From CBDEGU01 sp965238045 (GTDB taxonomy: Bacteria > Acidobacteriota > Terriglobia > Bryobacterales > UBA6623), in the NCBI GenBank assembly GCA_965238045.1, contig CBDEGU010000009.1, forward strand, positions 248,001 to 312,000: a stretch of 64,000 bases of DNA. Reading direction: 5' to 3'. Of this stretch, positions 54,630 through 63,067 are shown in pieces; the stretch's first letter is position 1, and each line of letters begins with the position of its first letter. The position numbers and the translations under genes were made by a program. The notes beneath the pieces were generated by a model, which did not search any database, was not told the DNA's origin, and worked only from the letters and a program-made list of their open reading frames with translations.

Positions 54630-54956
54630 TTAGGCGTTGAAGGAACTGCCGCAGCCGCAGGTTGAAGTGACATTCGGGTTGTCGAACTTGAAGCCCGCGC
54701 CCTCCAGCGTCTCGACGTAATCGACGGTGCAATTGTCCAGATAGAGCATGCTGGGCTGATCGACAAGGACCTTCAGATCATCGCCGTAGGTATAGATCTT
54801 ATCCAGAGGCAACTGATTGTTCTCGAACGCGATCGAGTACTGAAAGCCCGAGCAGCCGCCACCGACCACGGAAATCCGCAAGGCTTTGGGCTGGGGGTCC
54901 TGTTGCGCTATGAGTTCTCGAATCTTGCTCGCCGCGACGTCGGTCAACTGAATCAT
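54630..54956 (-). CDS. erpA: A-type iron-sulfur carrier protein (HesB/IscA/ErpA)
   Basis: 108 residues: MIQLTDVAASKIRELIAQQ start, GGGCSGFQYSIAFE with the first Cys, and STCGCGSSFNA with the final CxC. These three Cys bind and hand over the iron-sulfur cluster. The length and tail fit ErpA; IscA or SufA cannot be excluded, as no isc or suf genes are adjacent. The ATG at 54956 starts the family domain. A -10-like TATAAT lies at 55018-55023. Confidence 0.88.
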   Translation of the reverse strand: MIQLTDVAASKIRELIAQQDPQPKALRISVVGGGCSGFQYSIAFENNQLPLDKIYTYGDDLKVLVDQPSMLYLDNCTVDYVETLEGAGFKFDNPNVTSTCGCGSSFNA

Positions 54957-55017
54957 GAAATTCGCTCCTTGATCGCCTGCTGACGCCGGACGCCAGCGAA
55001 GCACGATCGTCACCCTA

Positions 55018-55023
55018 ATTATA
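55018..55023 (-). promoter_or_regulatory. Candidate -10 box for erpA
   Basis: A minus-strand TATAAT about 62 bases before the start codon, with TTCACT 18 bases further upstream as a weak -35. Confidence 0.45.
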
Positions 55024-55261
55024 GGCCATCCGCCCAGCCGGAGTGAAAAGTTGTTGCCGCGGGCGCGGACGCGCGGGATTTTTCCAAGGTTCACCGCGCG
55101 GGGAGATCGATGTTTTCGCGGTCGCGGCGAATGCGCTGTTTTCCCAAGTCGCAGGTTTGAAGCAACGGCGGAAGCCGGGGAACGGGAGCGCGGCAAAGGT
55201 GCTCCTTCCACCGGCTCTGTGTGCGATCCTGTAAGACGCTGCCCGATTATGCAGTGTTACT

Positions 55262-55753
55262 GTGCCGAACCGCGAAACGATCATTTACCCCGGATCGTTT
55301 GATCCACCGACCAACGGTCATCTCGATCTCATCAGGCGGGCCTCGAAATTGTTCGACCTTCTTATCGTGGCCGTGCTGGGACAGGACGGGAAACAGCCGC
55401 TGTTTTCGGTCGAAGAGCGACTGGGGATGCTCCGGGAGTCGACGAGTTCTTTGGAAAACGTCACCGTAGAGAGTTTCGACGGCCTGCTGGTGGACTACGC
55501 GCGGCGGAACCAGGCACGGCTGATCCTGCGCGGTATTCGGGCTGTTTCCGATTACGAATACGAACTGCAGATGGCGCTCATGAACCGGAAACTGCTGCCG
55601 GAACTCGAAACGATCTTCATGCTGCCGGCCGAAGCATACAGCTACCTAAGCTCGCGGCTTGTGAAGGAAGTATGGGGGCTGGGAGGAGACATTCACGATC
55701 TCGTGCCGGAAGTGGTGGAGGCCCGGCTGAGAGCCAAGAGAGACCCCGGCTGA
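55262..55753 (+). CDS. coaD: Phosphopantetheine adenylyltransferase
   Basis: Fourth step of coenzyme A synthesis (4'-phosphopantetheine plus ATP to dephospho-CoA). The 163 residues match the family length. YPGSFDPPTNGHLDLI holds the nucleotidyltransferase TxGH motif; ILRGIRAVSDYEYELQMALMNRKL and YSYLSSRLVKEVWGLGGDI are the other conserved blocks. GTG start. 30 bp before the aminotransferase gene. Confidence 0.95.
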   Translation: MPNRETIIYPGSFDPPTNGHLDLIRRASKLFDLLIVAVLGQDGKQPLFSVEERLGMLRESTSSLENVTVESFDGLLVDYARRNQARLILRGIRAVSDYEYELQMALMNRKLLPELETIFMLPAEAYSYLSSRLVKEVWGLGGDIHDLVPEVVEARLRAKRDPG

Positions 55754-55783
55754 GACCCAACAGGAACAAGGACTAGATCATTC

Positions 55784-56959
55784 ATGGAATTAACGAAGAG
55801 GATTTGCCGCATTAGTGAATCGGCCACGATGGCCGTGGCCGCCGAAGCCGGCCGTCTCAAAGCCGCCGGCGTGGATATTGTCGCGTTCGGGGCCGGGGAA
55901 CCGGACTTCCCTACGCCGGACAACATCAAACAAGCCGCTGTTCAGGCCCTCAAGGACAATTTTACGAAGTACACTCCGGCGGGCGGCATTCCGGAACTCA
56001 AAAAGGCGATTTGTGACTGGCACGAGGATAATTTCGGCACCGACTATGAGCCAGCCGAATGCATCTCCTGTGTCGGGGCCAAGCACGTCATCTTCAACAC
56101 TGTGGCGGCGCTGGTCAGCGCAGGGGACGAGGTCGTGCTGCCGGTACCCTACTGGGTCACCTTTTACGACGTGGTCAACTATCACGGCGGCAAATGCGTG
56201 CTGGTCGAAACCAGTGAGGAGGAAGGGTTTCGGCTAAAGGCCGCCGACATCGAACGAGCCCTCACTCCGAAAACCAAACTTGTGATCGTCAACTCGCCAA
56301 GCAATCCCAGTGGCGCGGTTGTCTCTCGCCAGGAGTTTGAAAAAATTCTTGCTCTAACCTCGAGCCGCGGCGTGATGCTGATGGCCGATGAGTGCTACAG
56401 CCACTTCGTTTACGAAACCGAGCCCTTTTCGATCGCGGCGGTCAAGGGGTCGAAGCCGCATTTGATCGTCGCCGGGTCGTTGTCGAAGACCTTCGCGATG
56501 ACCGGCTGGCGGCTGGGCTACGCTCTGGCGCCCAAGGAGCTGATTTCGGCCATCAACCGGCTCCAGAGTCATGCGACCTCGAACCCGACTTCGATCGTCC
56601 AGAAGGCCGCGATCGAGGCGCTGACAGGGCCGCAAGACTCGATTGGACTGATGCTGGCCGAGTATCGCAAACGGCGCGAGTACGTCGTCAAGACGCTGAA
56701 CGCCATGCCGGGCGTCCGCTGCGCCGAGCCTGGAGGCGCGTTCTACGCCTATCCGAATATCGGCCATTTTCTGGGCCGCGACGGGATGAACAGTGGTCTT
56801 GATTTCACGGCCGCGCTCTTGAAACAAGCGCACGTGGCCGTGGTGCCGGGCGAGGCCTTTGGCACCAAGGAGCATGTTCGTATCTCCTACGCCACGTCGA
56901 TGCATGAGATCGAGCGCGGACTCGGCCGCATCGCCAAGTTCTTGGCCGGCATGGCTTGA
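55784..56959 (+). CDS. Aspectate-type class I aminotransferase (aspartate aminotransferase, subgroup Ib)
   Basis: 391 residues, a PLP fold-type I aminotransferase. Motifs: FGAGEPDFPTPDNI, KYTPAGGIPELKKAI, PYWVTFYDVV, INSPSNPSG-like IVNSPSNPSGAV, the PLP Lys in GSLSKTFAMTGWRLGY, and the carboxylate-binding Arg near HVRISYATS. This is the subgroup of thermophile/acidobacterial aspartate (sometimes also prephenate) aminotransferases. The TGA overlaps the TTG start of manA (TTGA). Part of a coaD-aminotransferase-manA run. Confidence 0.9.
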   Translation: MELTKRICRISESATMAVAAEAGRLKAAGVDIVAFGAGEPDFPTPDNIKQAAVQALKDNFTKYTPAGGIPELKKAICDWHEDNFGTDYEPAECISCVGAKHVIFNTVAALVSAGDEVVLPVPYWVTFYDVVNYHGGKCVLVETSEEEGFRLKAADIERALTPKTKLVIVNSPSNPSGAVVSRQEFEKILALTSSRGVMLMADECYSHFVYETEPFSIAAVKGSKPHLIVAGSLSKTFAMTGWRLGYALAPKELISAINRLQSHATSNPTSIVQKAAIEALTGPQDSIGLMLAEYRKRREYVVKTLNAMPGVRCAEPGGAFYAYPNIGHFLGRDGMNSGLDFTAALLKQAHVAVVPGEAFGTKEHVRISYATSMHEIERGLGRIAKFLAGMA

Positions 56960-58008
56960 CACGGCTCTATCCATTGAAGCTGGGACCTTCGTTCCGGGAG
57001 AAAATCTGGGGCTCGCACGATCTTTCGCCCGTCTTCGAACCTTCGCCGAAACGCATCGGAGAGGCTTGGTACACGTTCGAGGAAAATACCGTCATCAACG
57101 GCTCGCCGCCGGAGCGCACACTCGGGCAGTGGATGACCGAACTGGGCCCCCGGCTGATGGGCGCATTCGGCGGCGACGGAGAGAAACGCCGGCCGGAGCC
57201 CTACTTTCCGATCCTTACCAAGCTGTTGTTTACATCCCAGAAGCTCTCGGTGCAGGTCCATCCCGGCGATGCCTATGCCTCGGCTCACGAGCAAGGTCAA
57301 GACAAGCCAGGTTACGGTAAGACGGAGATGTGGTATGTCGTCGACGCCCGGCCGGGAGCGGCGGTCGCGCTCGGTTTGACCGAAGAACTATCCTCGGGTG
57401 ACCTGCGCGAAGCCGCGCGAAGCGGGGAGATCGAGCGGCTTCTTAACTGGGTCGAGGCCAGGAAAAGGCAGACATTCTTCGTGCCCGCCGGAACCATCCA
57501 TGCGATTGGCGAAGGGCTGGTAATTCATGAGATCCAGCAGAATTCCGACATAACCTACCGGCTGCACGACTTTGGGCGCACCGGCGGCGACGGCAAGCCG
57601 CGCACGCTGCACATTGACGACGCGGTGCGAGTCGCGCGTCAGTACGAATACCCGGGCGCCGCGGAGCCGCTTCGATTGCATGGTTCGGCTGCCGGACGGG
57701 AATTGCTGATGGCATGTCCGTATTTCGCGGCCGAGCGCCTTGTCTGGAGCGAGGGATTCGGATACGAGCCCGATGCGGGCCGGGCCGATATCTTAACCTT
57801 CCTGCGAGGCCGGGGCCGAATCGGGGCGGACAGCTACCGGCCCGGCGACTGTTACGTGATCCCCGCCACCGCTGAAACGTTCGAAATCAACCCCGATGTC
57901 CCCAGCGAGGCGATACGAAGTTACCTTCCCGATCTCGAAAAGCTGCGCTCGGAGCTGCGCGCCGCGGGCGCCGGCGAAGAACGCATCGGCGGCTTGCTTC
58001 ATTGTTAG
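56956..58008 (+). CDS. manA: Mannose-6-phosphate isomerase, type I
   Basis: 350 residues. Interconverts mannose-6-phosphate and fructose-6-phosphate. Cupin zinc site: QVHPGDAYA (Gln and His), KTEMWYVVD (Glu), and a further His in PAGTIHAIGEG; EIQQNSDITYRLHDFGR is the family signature with the catalytic Arg region. The start TTG (56956) overlaps the aminotransferase stop, so the two are coupled. The product would feed GDP-mannose and polysaccharide synthesis. Confidence 0.9.
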   Translation: MTRLYPLKLGPSFREKIWGSHDLSPVFEPSPKRIGEAWYTFEENTVINGSPPERTLGQWMTELGPRLMGAFGGDGEKRRPEPYFPILTKLLFTSQKLSVQVHPGDAYASAHEQGQDKPGYGKTEMWYVVDARPGAAVALGLTEELSSGDLREAARSGEIERLLNWVEARKRQTFFVPAGTIHAIGEGLVIHEIQQNSDITYRLHDFGRTGGDGKPRTLHIDDAVRVARQYEYPGAAEPLRLHGSAAGRELLMACPYFAAERLVWSEGFGYEPDAGRADILTFLRGRGRIGADSYRPGDCYVIPATAETFEINPDVPSEAIRSYLPDLEKLRSELRAAGAGEERIGGLLHC

Positions 58009-58170
58009 CTCGCCGGCTGCTAGCGGCCGAGTCGCCTGATCGGGCCGCATCGGGGCTGGCGCGATCCCCCCGGCTAAGAGCACAGTTCGCAAGGGTTTCT
58101 GCCGATAGCTGGGTGCGGGCGGGTGAAACATCCGTGTCCGCCGAGAACAGGATTCGGTTAGGAAACTTGA

Positions 58171-59550
58171 ATGCCAGACTACGACCTCATCGTGATCGGC
58201 AGCGGACCGGCGGGCCGCAAGGCGGCGATTTCGGCCTCCAAGCTCGGAAAGACCGTTGCGATTGTCGAGCGTGGATCAAGCCTCGGCGGTGTTTGTCTCC
58301 ACAAAGGCACCATTCCGAGCAAGACCCTGCGGGAGGCCGCGACCTATCTTTCCGGCGTTCGCCAGCGTGACCTCTACGGCGCGGGTTACCGCGTCAAGGA
58401 GAAGATTACCATCCAGGACCTCACCTTTCGGACCCAGCGCGTGATCGAGAACGAGTCGAGCGTCGTTCGCGACCAGCTGATTCGGAATTACATCGATGTC
58501 GTTCCGGGTACGGCGTGTTTTGCTGACCCGCACCGGATCATGGTCAACGGTGATGAGGGCACGCGCTTTCTTCGCGGTGAAAAGATTATTATCGCCGTGG
58601 GAACCAAGCCGTCGCGCCCCCCCGATGTCGAGTTCGATGACCGCAGGGTCGTCGATAGCGACGGATTGCTTTGTCTGACCGAACTGCCCCGTACGATGAT
58701 TTTCGTCGGCGGCGGCATCGTCGGCAGCGAGTACGCCACAATCTTTCGCACCCTGGGCGTGCGGGTCACCGTGATCGACGGCCGCCGCCGGCCGCTGGAG
58801 TTCGTCGATGACGAGATCCAGGATGCCCTCTACTATCACATGCGCGAGGAAGGCATTGACCTGCGCTTCGGCGAAAAGGTCGCGGCGGTGCGTCTTGCCG
58901 ACAGCGACAAGGTGAGAGTCGAGTTGGAAAGCGGCAAGGAGCTCAAGTGCGACTCACTGATGTTCGCCGCCGGCCGCACCGGCGCGTGCGAGGACCTGAA
59001 CCTCCAAGCCATCGGACTCGCTACCGACGAACGAGGCCGCATCCAAGTCGACAAGCACTTCCGCACGGAAATCGAGCATATCTATGCTGTCGGCGATATT
59101 ATCGGGTTCCCGAGTCTCGCTTCGACATCGTCCGAGCAAGGCCGCCGGGCCGCTCTGCACGCTTTCGGGGTCAAATCCGAGCACGCCTTCCACCGGCTAC
59201 CTTTCGGTGTTTACACGATCCCAGAAATCGCCATGATCGGTCCCACCGAACAGGAACTGACCCGGGAGTCGATTCCCTACGAGACCGGCGTCGCGCGCTT
59301 CCGGGAACTCTCTCGCTCGAACATCAGCGGCAGCCAGACCGGCAGACTGAAGCTGTTGTTCCATCGTGAAACCCTGAAGCTGCTCGGCGTTCACATCTTC
59401 GGCGAGAGCGCCACCGAACTGGTCCACATTGGCCAGGCGGTCATGGAGCACGACGGCGATATCGGATACTTCCGGGACGCGGTCTTCAACTACCCGACGC
59501 TGGCCGAAGCCTACAAGATCGGCGCGCTGAACGGCTTGAACAAGCTCTAG
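58171..59550 (+). CDS. sthA: Soluble (Si-specific) NAD(P)+ transhydrogenase
   Basis: 459 residues. Equilibrates NADPH and NADH pools; FAD-dependent, cytoplasmic. FAD motif VIGSGPAGRKAAISASKLG. SLGGVCLHKGTIPSKTLREA has a Thr where disulfide reductases have the second redox Cys, which is diagnostic for SthA against lipoamide dehydrogenase. NAD motif VGGGIVGSEYATIF, then YAVGDIIGFPSLASTSSEQGRRAA, and the dimer domain to NGLNKL. Intact. The IS cluster begins 65 bp downstream. Confidence 0.93.
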   Translation: MPDYDLIVIGSGPAGRKAAISASKLGKTVAIVERGSSLGGVCLHKGTIPSKTLREAATYLSGVRQRDLYGAGYRVKEKITIQDLTFRTQRVIENESSVVRDQLIRNYIDVVPGTACFADPHRIMVNGDEGTRFLRGEKIIIAVGTKPSRPPDVEFDDRRVVDSDGLLCLTELPRTMIFVGGGIVGSEYATIFRTLGVRVTVIDGRRRPLEFVDDEIQDALYYHMREEGIDLRFGEKVAAVRLADSDKVRVELESGKELKCDSLMFAAGRTGACEDLNLQAIGLATDERGRIQVDKHFRTEIEHIYAVGDIIGFPSLASTSSEQGRRAALHAFGVKSEHAFHRLPFGVYTIPEIAMIGPTEQELTRESIPYETGVARFRELSRSNISGSQTGRLKLLFHRETLKLLGVHIFGESATELVHIGQAVMEHDGDIGYFRDAVFNYPTLAEAYKIGALNGLNKL

Positions 59551-59664
59551 AGCATTTTCAGTCATGGTATAGCCCGTATCCGAAGATGAGTTTCCGTGGC
59601 CGGACCGCTTACTGAGGGGCTGTGAAAAAACCCACCAGAAAGCCGGAAGAAATAGAAGATTTGG

Positions 59665-59700
59665 ATAACCTCAGGGCGGTTGGAAACGCCTCTAGGTTAT
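59665..59700 (+). promoter_or_regulatory. Hairpin covering the transposase start codon
   Basis: ATAACCT (59665-59671) pairs with AGGTTAT (59694-59700), and GGGCG faces CGCCT inside. The 3' arm ends on the first two bases of the transposase ATG (59699-59701). Such hairpins usually keep transposase from being translated on read-through transcripts. Confidence 0.5.
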
Positions 59701-61263
59701 GGCCGAACAAATCACGCTGATCCAACTCGAGCAGCACCGTGCCAGCGAGTCCCCGGTGGAGCCGGCGATCCCAATGGAGCGGCTGAAATTGCGCCGGCCC
59801 GATCGGCGTCAACTCACACTCCGCACCATTGATGTCGAGCAACTGGTGGGCGCCGATCATCCGGTGCGGGCGATCTGGGAACTCAGCGGACGGCTCGATC
59901 TGAGCGGCTTTGCCGGCGCCTTGCGCACCCAACGCGATCAGGGCGGACGAGCCGCCTGGGACCCGCGTCTGCTGGCCGCGATCTGGATCTGGGCCTATTC
60001 GGAAGGCATCAGTTCGGCGCGCGAAATCGAACGGCAAATGGACTACCGTCCCGAGCTGGAGTGGCTCTGCGGGATGGAAGTGGTCAACCATCACACCTTG
60101 TCGGACTTCCGGGTGTGTCACGCCGCAGCGCTGGAGCAGATTTTCACGCAAGTGCTGGCGGTGCTCAGCCAAGCCGGGTTGATTGATTTGCAGTAGGTGA
60201 CGGCCGACGGCACGCGGCTGCGCTCGCAGGGTTCGACGAGTTCGGAGCGGCGGCGCGGAACGATCGAGAAACACCTCGAGCAAGCGCGGGCGGTGGTCGA
60301 GGAACTGGCGGCGCAAGCCAACGACGAAGAGAGCAACAAGCGGCGGCAAGCGGCGCGGCGGCGGGCGGCGCGCGAAAAGGTCGAGCGCATGGAACAAGCG
60401 CTGGAGCAGTTGCGGCAAGTGGAAGCGACCAGGCGCGGCGAAGAGCGGGTGGCGGAGGCGCGGGTGAGCGAAAACGAGCCCGAAGCGCGGCGGCAACACG
60501 AGTCCAACGGCGGCTGGGCGACGGGCTACAACGCGCAGCTGGCGACCGACGCGAAGGAAAGATTGTGGTGGGCGTGGAGCTGACCAACAACGCCAGTGAC
60601 GCGCAACGACTCGAGCCGACGCTGGCGGACATGGAGCGGCGGCTGGGGCGAAAGCCGCGGCAACTGCTGGCGGACGCGGGCTACAACAGCCGCGCCAATC
60701 TTACGACGATGCAGAAGGCCCGCATCGAGTACGCGACCCCGGCGCGGTCGCCGCAGCAAGGTTCGACGGCGGCGGCGCGGGCGGCGGGCATCGCGGCCGG
60801 ATTCGAAGCGAAGTTTTTCATCTATGACGAGGCTGGCGACACGTATGCCTGTCCGGCCAACAAGACGCTGGCCTATCGCCGGGCTTCGAGCAAGCGCGGC
60901 AGAAGGTATCGGCAATACCAGGCGCAAAGTTCCGACTGCCAGTCGTGCGCATACCGCTTGCAATGTTGTCCGCGAAGTTACCAGCGGGGACGAACGCTCA
61001 GCCGCGGCGAGGAAGACGCGTTGCTGGAGCGGCATCGCAGCTGGATGGAGAGCGAGCGGGCGAAGGCGGCGTATCGGCGCCGCTCGGAGGTGGCGGAATT
61101 TCCCAACGCCTGGCTGAAGGAGCGCATGGGGGTGCGCAAGTTTCGAGTGCGAGGGTTGAAGAAGGCGCGAGCGGAGCTGCTGTGGGCGCTACTGGCATAC
61201 AACATAGGGCACTGGATTCGGCTGGCGTGGAAGCCGACGGCAAGGGTGGCCGCGGCGGCCTAG
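59699..61263 (+). pseudogene. IS1182-type DDE transposase, interrupted by amber codon and frameshift
   Basis: 522 codons once repaired. The N-terminal part (ITLIQLEQHRASE, LGAD-like VGADHPVRAIWELSG, WDPRLLAAIWIWAYSEGISSAREIERQMDYRPELEWLCGME) ends at TAG 60194-60196 in LIDLQ-*-VTADGTRLRS. The frame goes on through an Arg/Glu-rich helix to ATDAKE, where a missing base near 60560-60563 (GGAAAG for GGAAAAG) shifts it. The last part starts KIVVGVELTNNASDAQRLEPTL and includes QLLADAGYNSRANL, CPANKTLAYRR and the Cys cluster SSDCQSCAYRLQCC. Length 1565 bases is one short of full codons, as expected. Inactive as written. Confidence 0.88.
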
Positions 61264-61483
61264 AGGCGGATGAGGGCGCAAGAGCGGCCGCAAAACGGCC
61301 CCCGCCGGGCCCTTGAGGCGCCCCAGCGGAGCGCCCGTCTCCGCCGAGGCTCAACTCGGCTCCGATGCCACTGCCCGGCTACGAAGCCACCGCAAGCTCT
61401 CCTCGCCAACACCATCGCGCCAATGACGACACCAGGCGATTTTTCACAGCCCCTGAGGTGCGCGGCTTGCATGAGGAGGCTAC

Positions 61484-61801
61484 TGGTTGTCAAGTGGCGG
61501 CTGGAGAAAGCGGAGGGTTGGGTTGAGAACTTGGACCGGGCTTGCATTCGCACTCTCTTGGCGTCTCATCAGGACGCGGTGCAGGTAGGGGTCTGGTCTT
61601 ACGACGCTGCATTCTCGGTTACGGCTTCCCCCAACAGCCATGCTGCCGGTTGAGCCTGCCGCGGACTCGCAGTCGTCGTGACGCGGTCGTTCGTCCTCTC
61701 GCCTTTCCTTCCTGTTTCTTTTCACCGTCTCTATCCAACCGTATTCGTTTTCTCCTGATAAGAAAATTCCAGCGCAAGCGGCAACGCCGCGAGCGCGTTC
61801 C
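61484..61801 (-). ncRNA. Candidate bridge-RNA region of the IS110-type element
   Basis: 318 bases downstream of the transposase stop and inside the element, without a credible gene. In IS1111-group elements the bridge RNA that selects target and donor DNA is coded in the non-coding end on the 3' side of the transposase. Only position supports this; the RNA loops were not derived. Confidence 0.4.
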
Positions 61802-62878
61802 CTACGCCGCCGTTTGCTCCACCGGCCGCTCCACGCCGTAAAACGGATCGTAGACGTCGCCGCCGTTCCACAACAAGTGCATCAGCACCGCCAGCTTGCG
61901 CGCCACCGCCACGATCGCTCGCTTCTTGGCGTTCTTGCCGCCGCGGCCGGCCAGCTTCAAGCCCCACCGCCGCAACGCCGAGTCCTGGCCGTGCCGCCCC
62001 AAAACGTAATGCGTGCATTGCACCAACAGGCATCGCAAGGCGCGGTCGCCGATCCGGGAGATGCCCAACTCCGGCGAGCGCGATCCCGACTCGCGCTGCT
62101 TCGGGCGCAGGCCCACGAACGCTCCGGCGTCGCGACTCTTGCGCAAGCGCGCCGGATCGTTATCGAGCGCCAACGCGAACGCCAGCGATGTCGTCGGACC
62201 AACGCCTTGGATTTGCCGCATCAATGCAGTCTCCGGATAGCGCTTCTCGGCCAGCCTCTTCACCCGTTTATCCATGCGCTTGATCTGCCCGCTCAACTGC
62301 CCAATGATCGTCAGCAGCGCTCCCAGCGCGGTCGTCAAATCCTTGGGCAACTCGGCGCGGGCCCGCGCGGCGAAGGTCGCCGCTTCGCCTTGCGAGACGC
62401 GCAGACCGAAGATTTTCATCTGCCCGCGCACCGAGTTGATCAACTTCGTGCGCGCCCCCACCAGCACTTGGCGCGAGACCAGCGTGCAGCGGTCGGTGAG
62501 CGTTTGATGCGAGCGCGGCCGGGTCGGCGCGAGCAGTTTCGGACTCGTCAGCCCGAGCTCGGCGAGCAGGCCAGCGTCGCGGCGATCGTTCTTCGAGAGC
62601 GACTCGCTCATCAGTTTCAGCTGCCGCGGATGGGCGACGATGACTTCGTGGCCGAGCCGCTCGAGCAGCTGCGCGATCCAGTTGGAATGGCTGCCGGCCT
62701 CGATCACGACGCGCAAGCGTTTCTGCTTCGAGAAATATTTGGTCAGCGCCGAGCGGCTGGTGTGAATCGAGCAGTTGAGCGATTCGGTTCCGTTGCGTTC
62801 GAGCCGGACGAGCCAGCTGTTTTTGTCTCCCAGATCGAGTCCGGCGACGGCTGCAATAGAACGATTGTCCGCGATCAC
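61802..62878 (-). CDS. IS110-family transposase (DEDD plus Transposase_20)
   Basis: About 358 residues from GTG 62878 (GGAG ten bases upstream); an in-frame TTG at 62941 gives 379. The N-terminal RuvC-like DEDD domain: VAGLDLGDKNSWLV (Asp), VVIEAGSHSNWIAQLL (Glu), and SLSKNDRRDAGLLAEL (two Asp). A helical linker follows, then the C-terminal domain: IQGVGPTTSLAFALAL, AGAFVGLRPKQRESGSR, and ELGISRIGDRALRCLLVQ, which contains the catalytic Ser region (SGSRS). No lesion is visible, unlike the IS1182-type neighbour, so it is probably the younger insertion. Confidence 0.9.
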   Translation of the reverse strand: MIADNRSIAAVAGLDLGDKNSWLVRLERNGTESLNCSIHTSRSALTKYFSKQKRLRVVIEAGSHSNWIAQLLERLGHEVIVAHPRQLKLMSESLSKNDRRDAGLLAELGLTSPKLLAPTRPRSHQTLTDRCTLVSRQVLVGARTKLINSVRGQMKIFGLRVSQGEAATFAARARAELPKDLTTALGALLTIIGQLSGQIKRMDKRVKRLAEKRYPETALMRQIQGVGPTTSLAFALALDNDPARLRKSRDAGAFVGLRPKQRESGSRSPELGISRIGDRALRCLLVQCTHYVLGRHGQDSALRRWGLKLAGRGGKNAKKRAIVAVARKLAVLMHLLWNGGDVYDPFYGVERPVEQTAA

Positions 62879-63067
62879 TGCTTGGGGATCTCCTGGCGAA
62901 TGGTAGTATCTTTCCTGGCTGCTCTCTCCTTTTTGATGCAAAGATTGCGATTCCCCTCAAGGGGAAAGCGCGTTGCTGCTAGCGTAAACGTTCCAGCGGC
63001 TTGAGGGCAGCCTCCTCATCCCATCTCGGTTTGGGGGGGCATCGCGCTAGAATGAGTTGCTACTTCC

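Larger units (their letters stand above)
59615..61454 (+). mobile_element. IS1182-type insertion sequence, degraded
   Basis: About 1.84 kb bounded by inverted repeats AGGGGCTGTGAAAAA (59615-59629) and its inverse at 61440-61454, 15 bp perfect. It contains one transposase gene with two lesions and a hairpin over its start. Target duplication is unclear; TGA is found outside both ends but partly overlaps the repeat. The right end lies only ~17 bp from the first repeat of the next element. Confidence 0.88.
61471..63019 (-). mobile_element. IS110/IS1111-type insertion sequence, apparently intact
   Basis: The transposase gene is flanked by ATGAGGAGGCTAC (61471-61483) and the inverse of ATGAGGAGGCTGC (63007-63019): 13 bp with one mismatch. 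Subterminal inverted repeats of this size are the mark of the IS1111 group, as other IS110 elements lack them. The true ends should lie a few bases outside. The left side almost touches the terminal repeat of the IS1182-type element, so one element inserted next to the other's end. Confidence 0.75.

Noticed and set aside
60550..60600. Programmed frameshift in the IS1182-type transposase
   Set aside because: This family is usually read in one frame, there is no classic slippery heptamer, and an upstream nonsense codon already blocks the protein.
61814..63004. Plus-strand open frame of 396 codons over the IS110-type transposase
   Set aside because: Antisense shadow; the minus-strand frame has all DEDD and Ser motifs.
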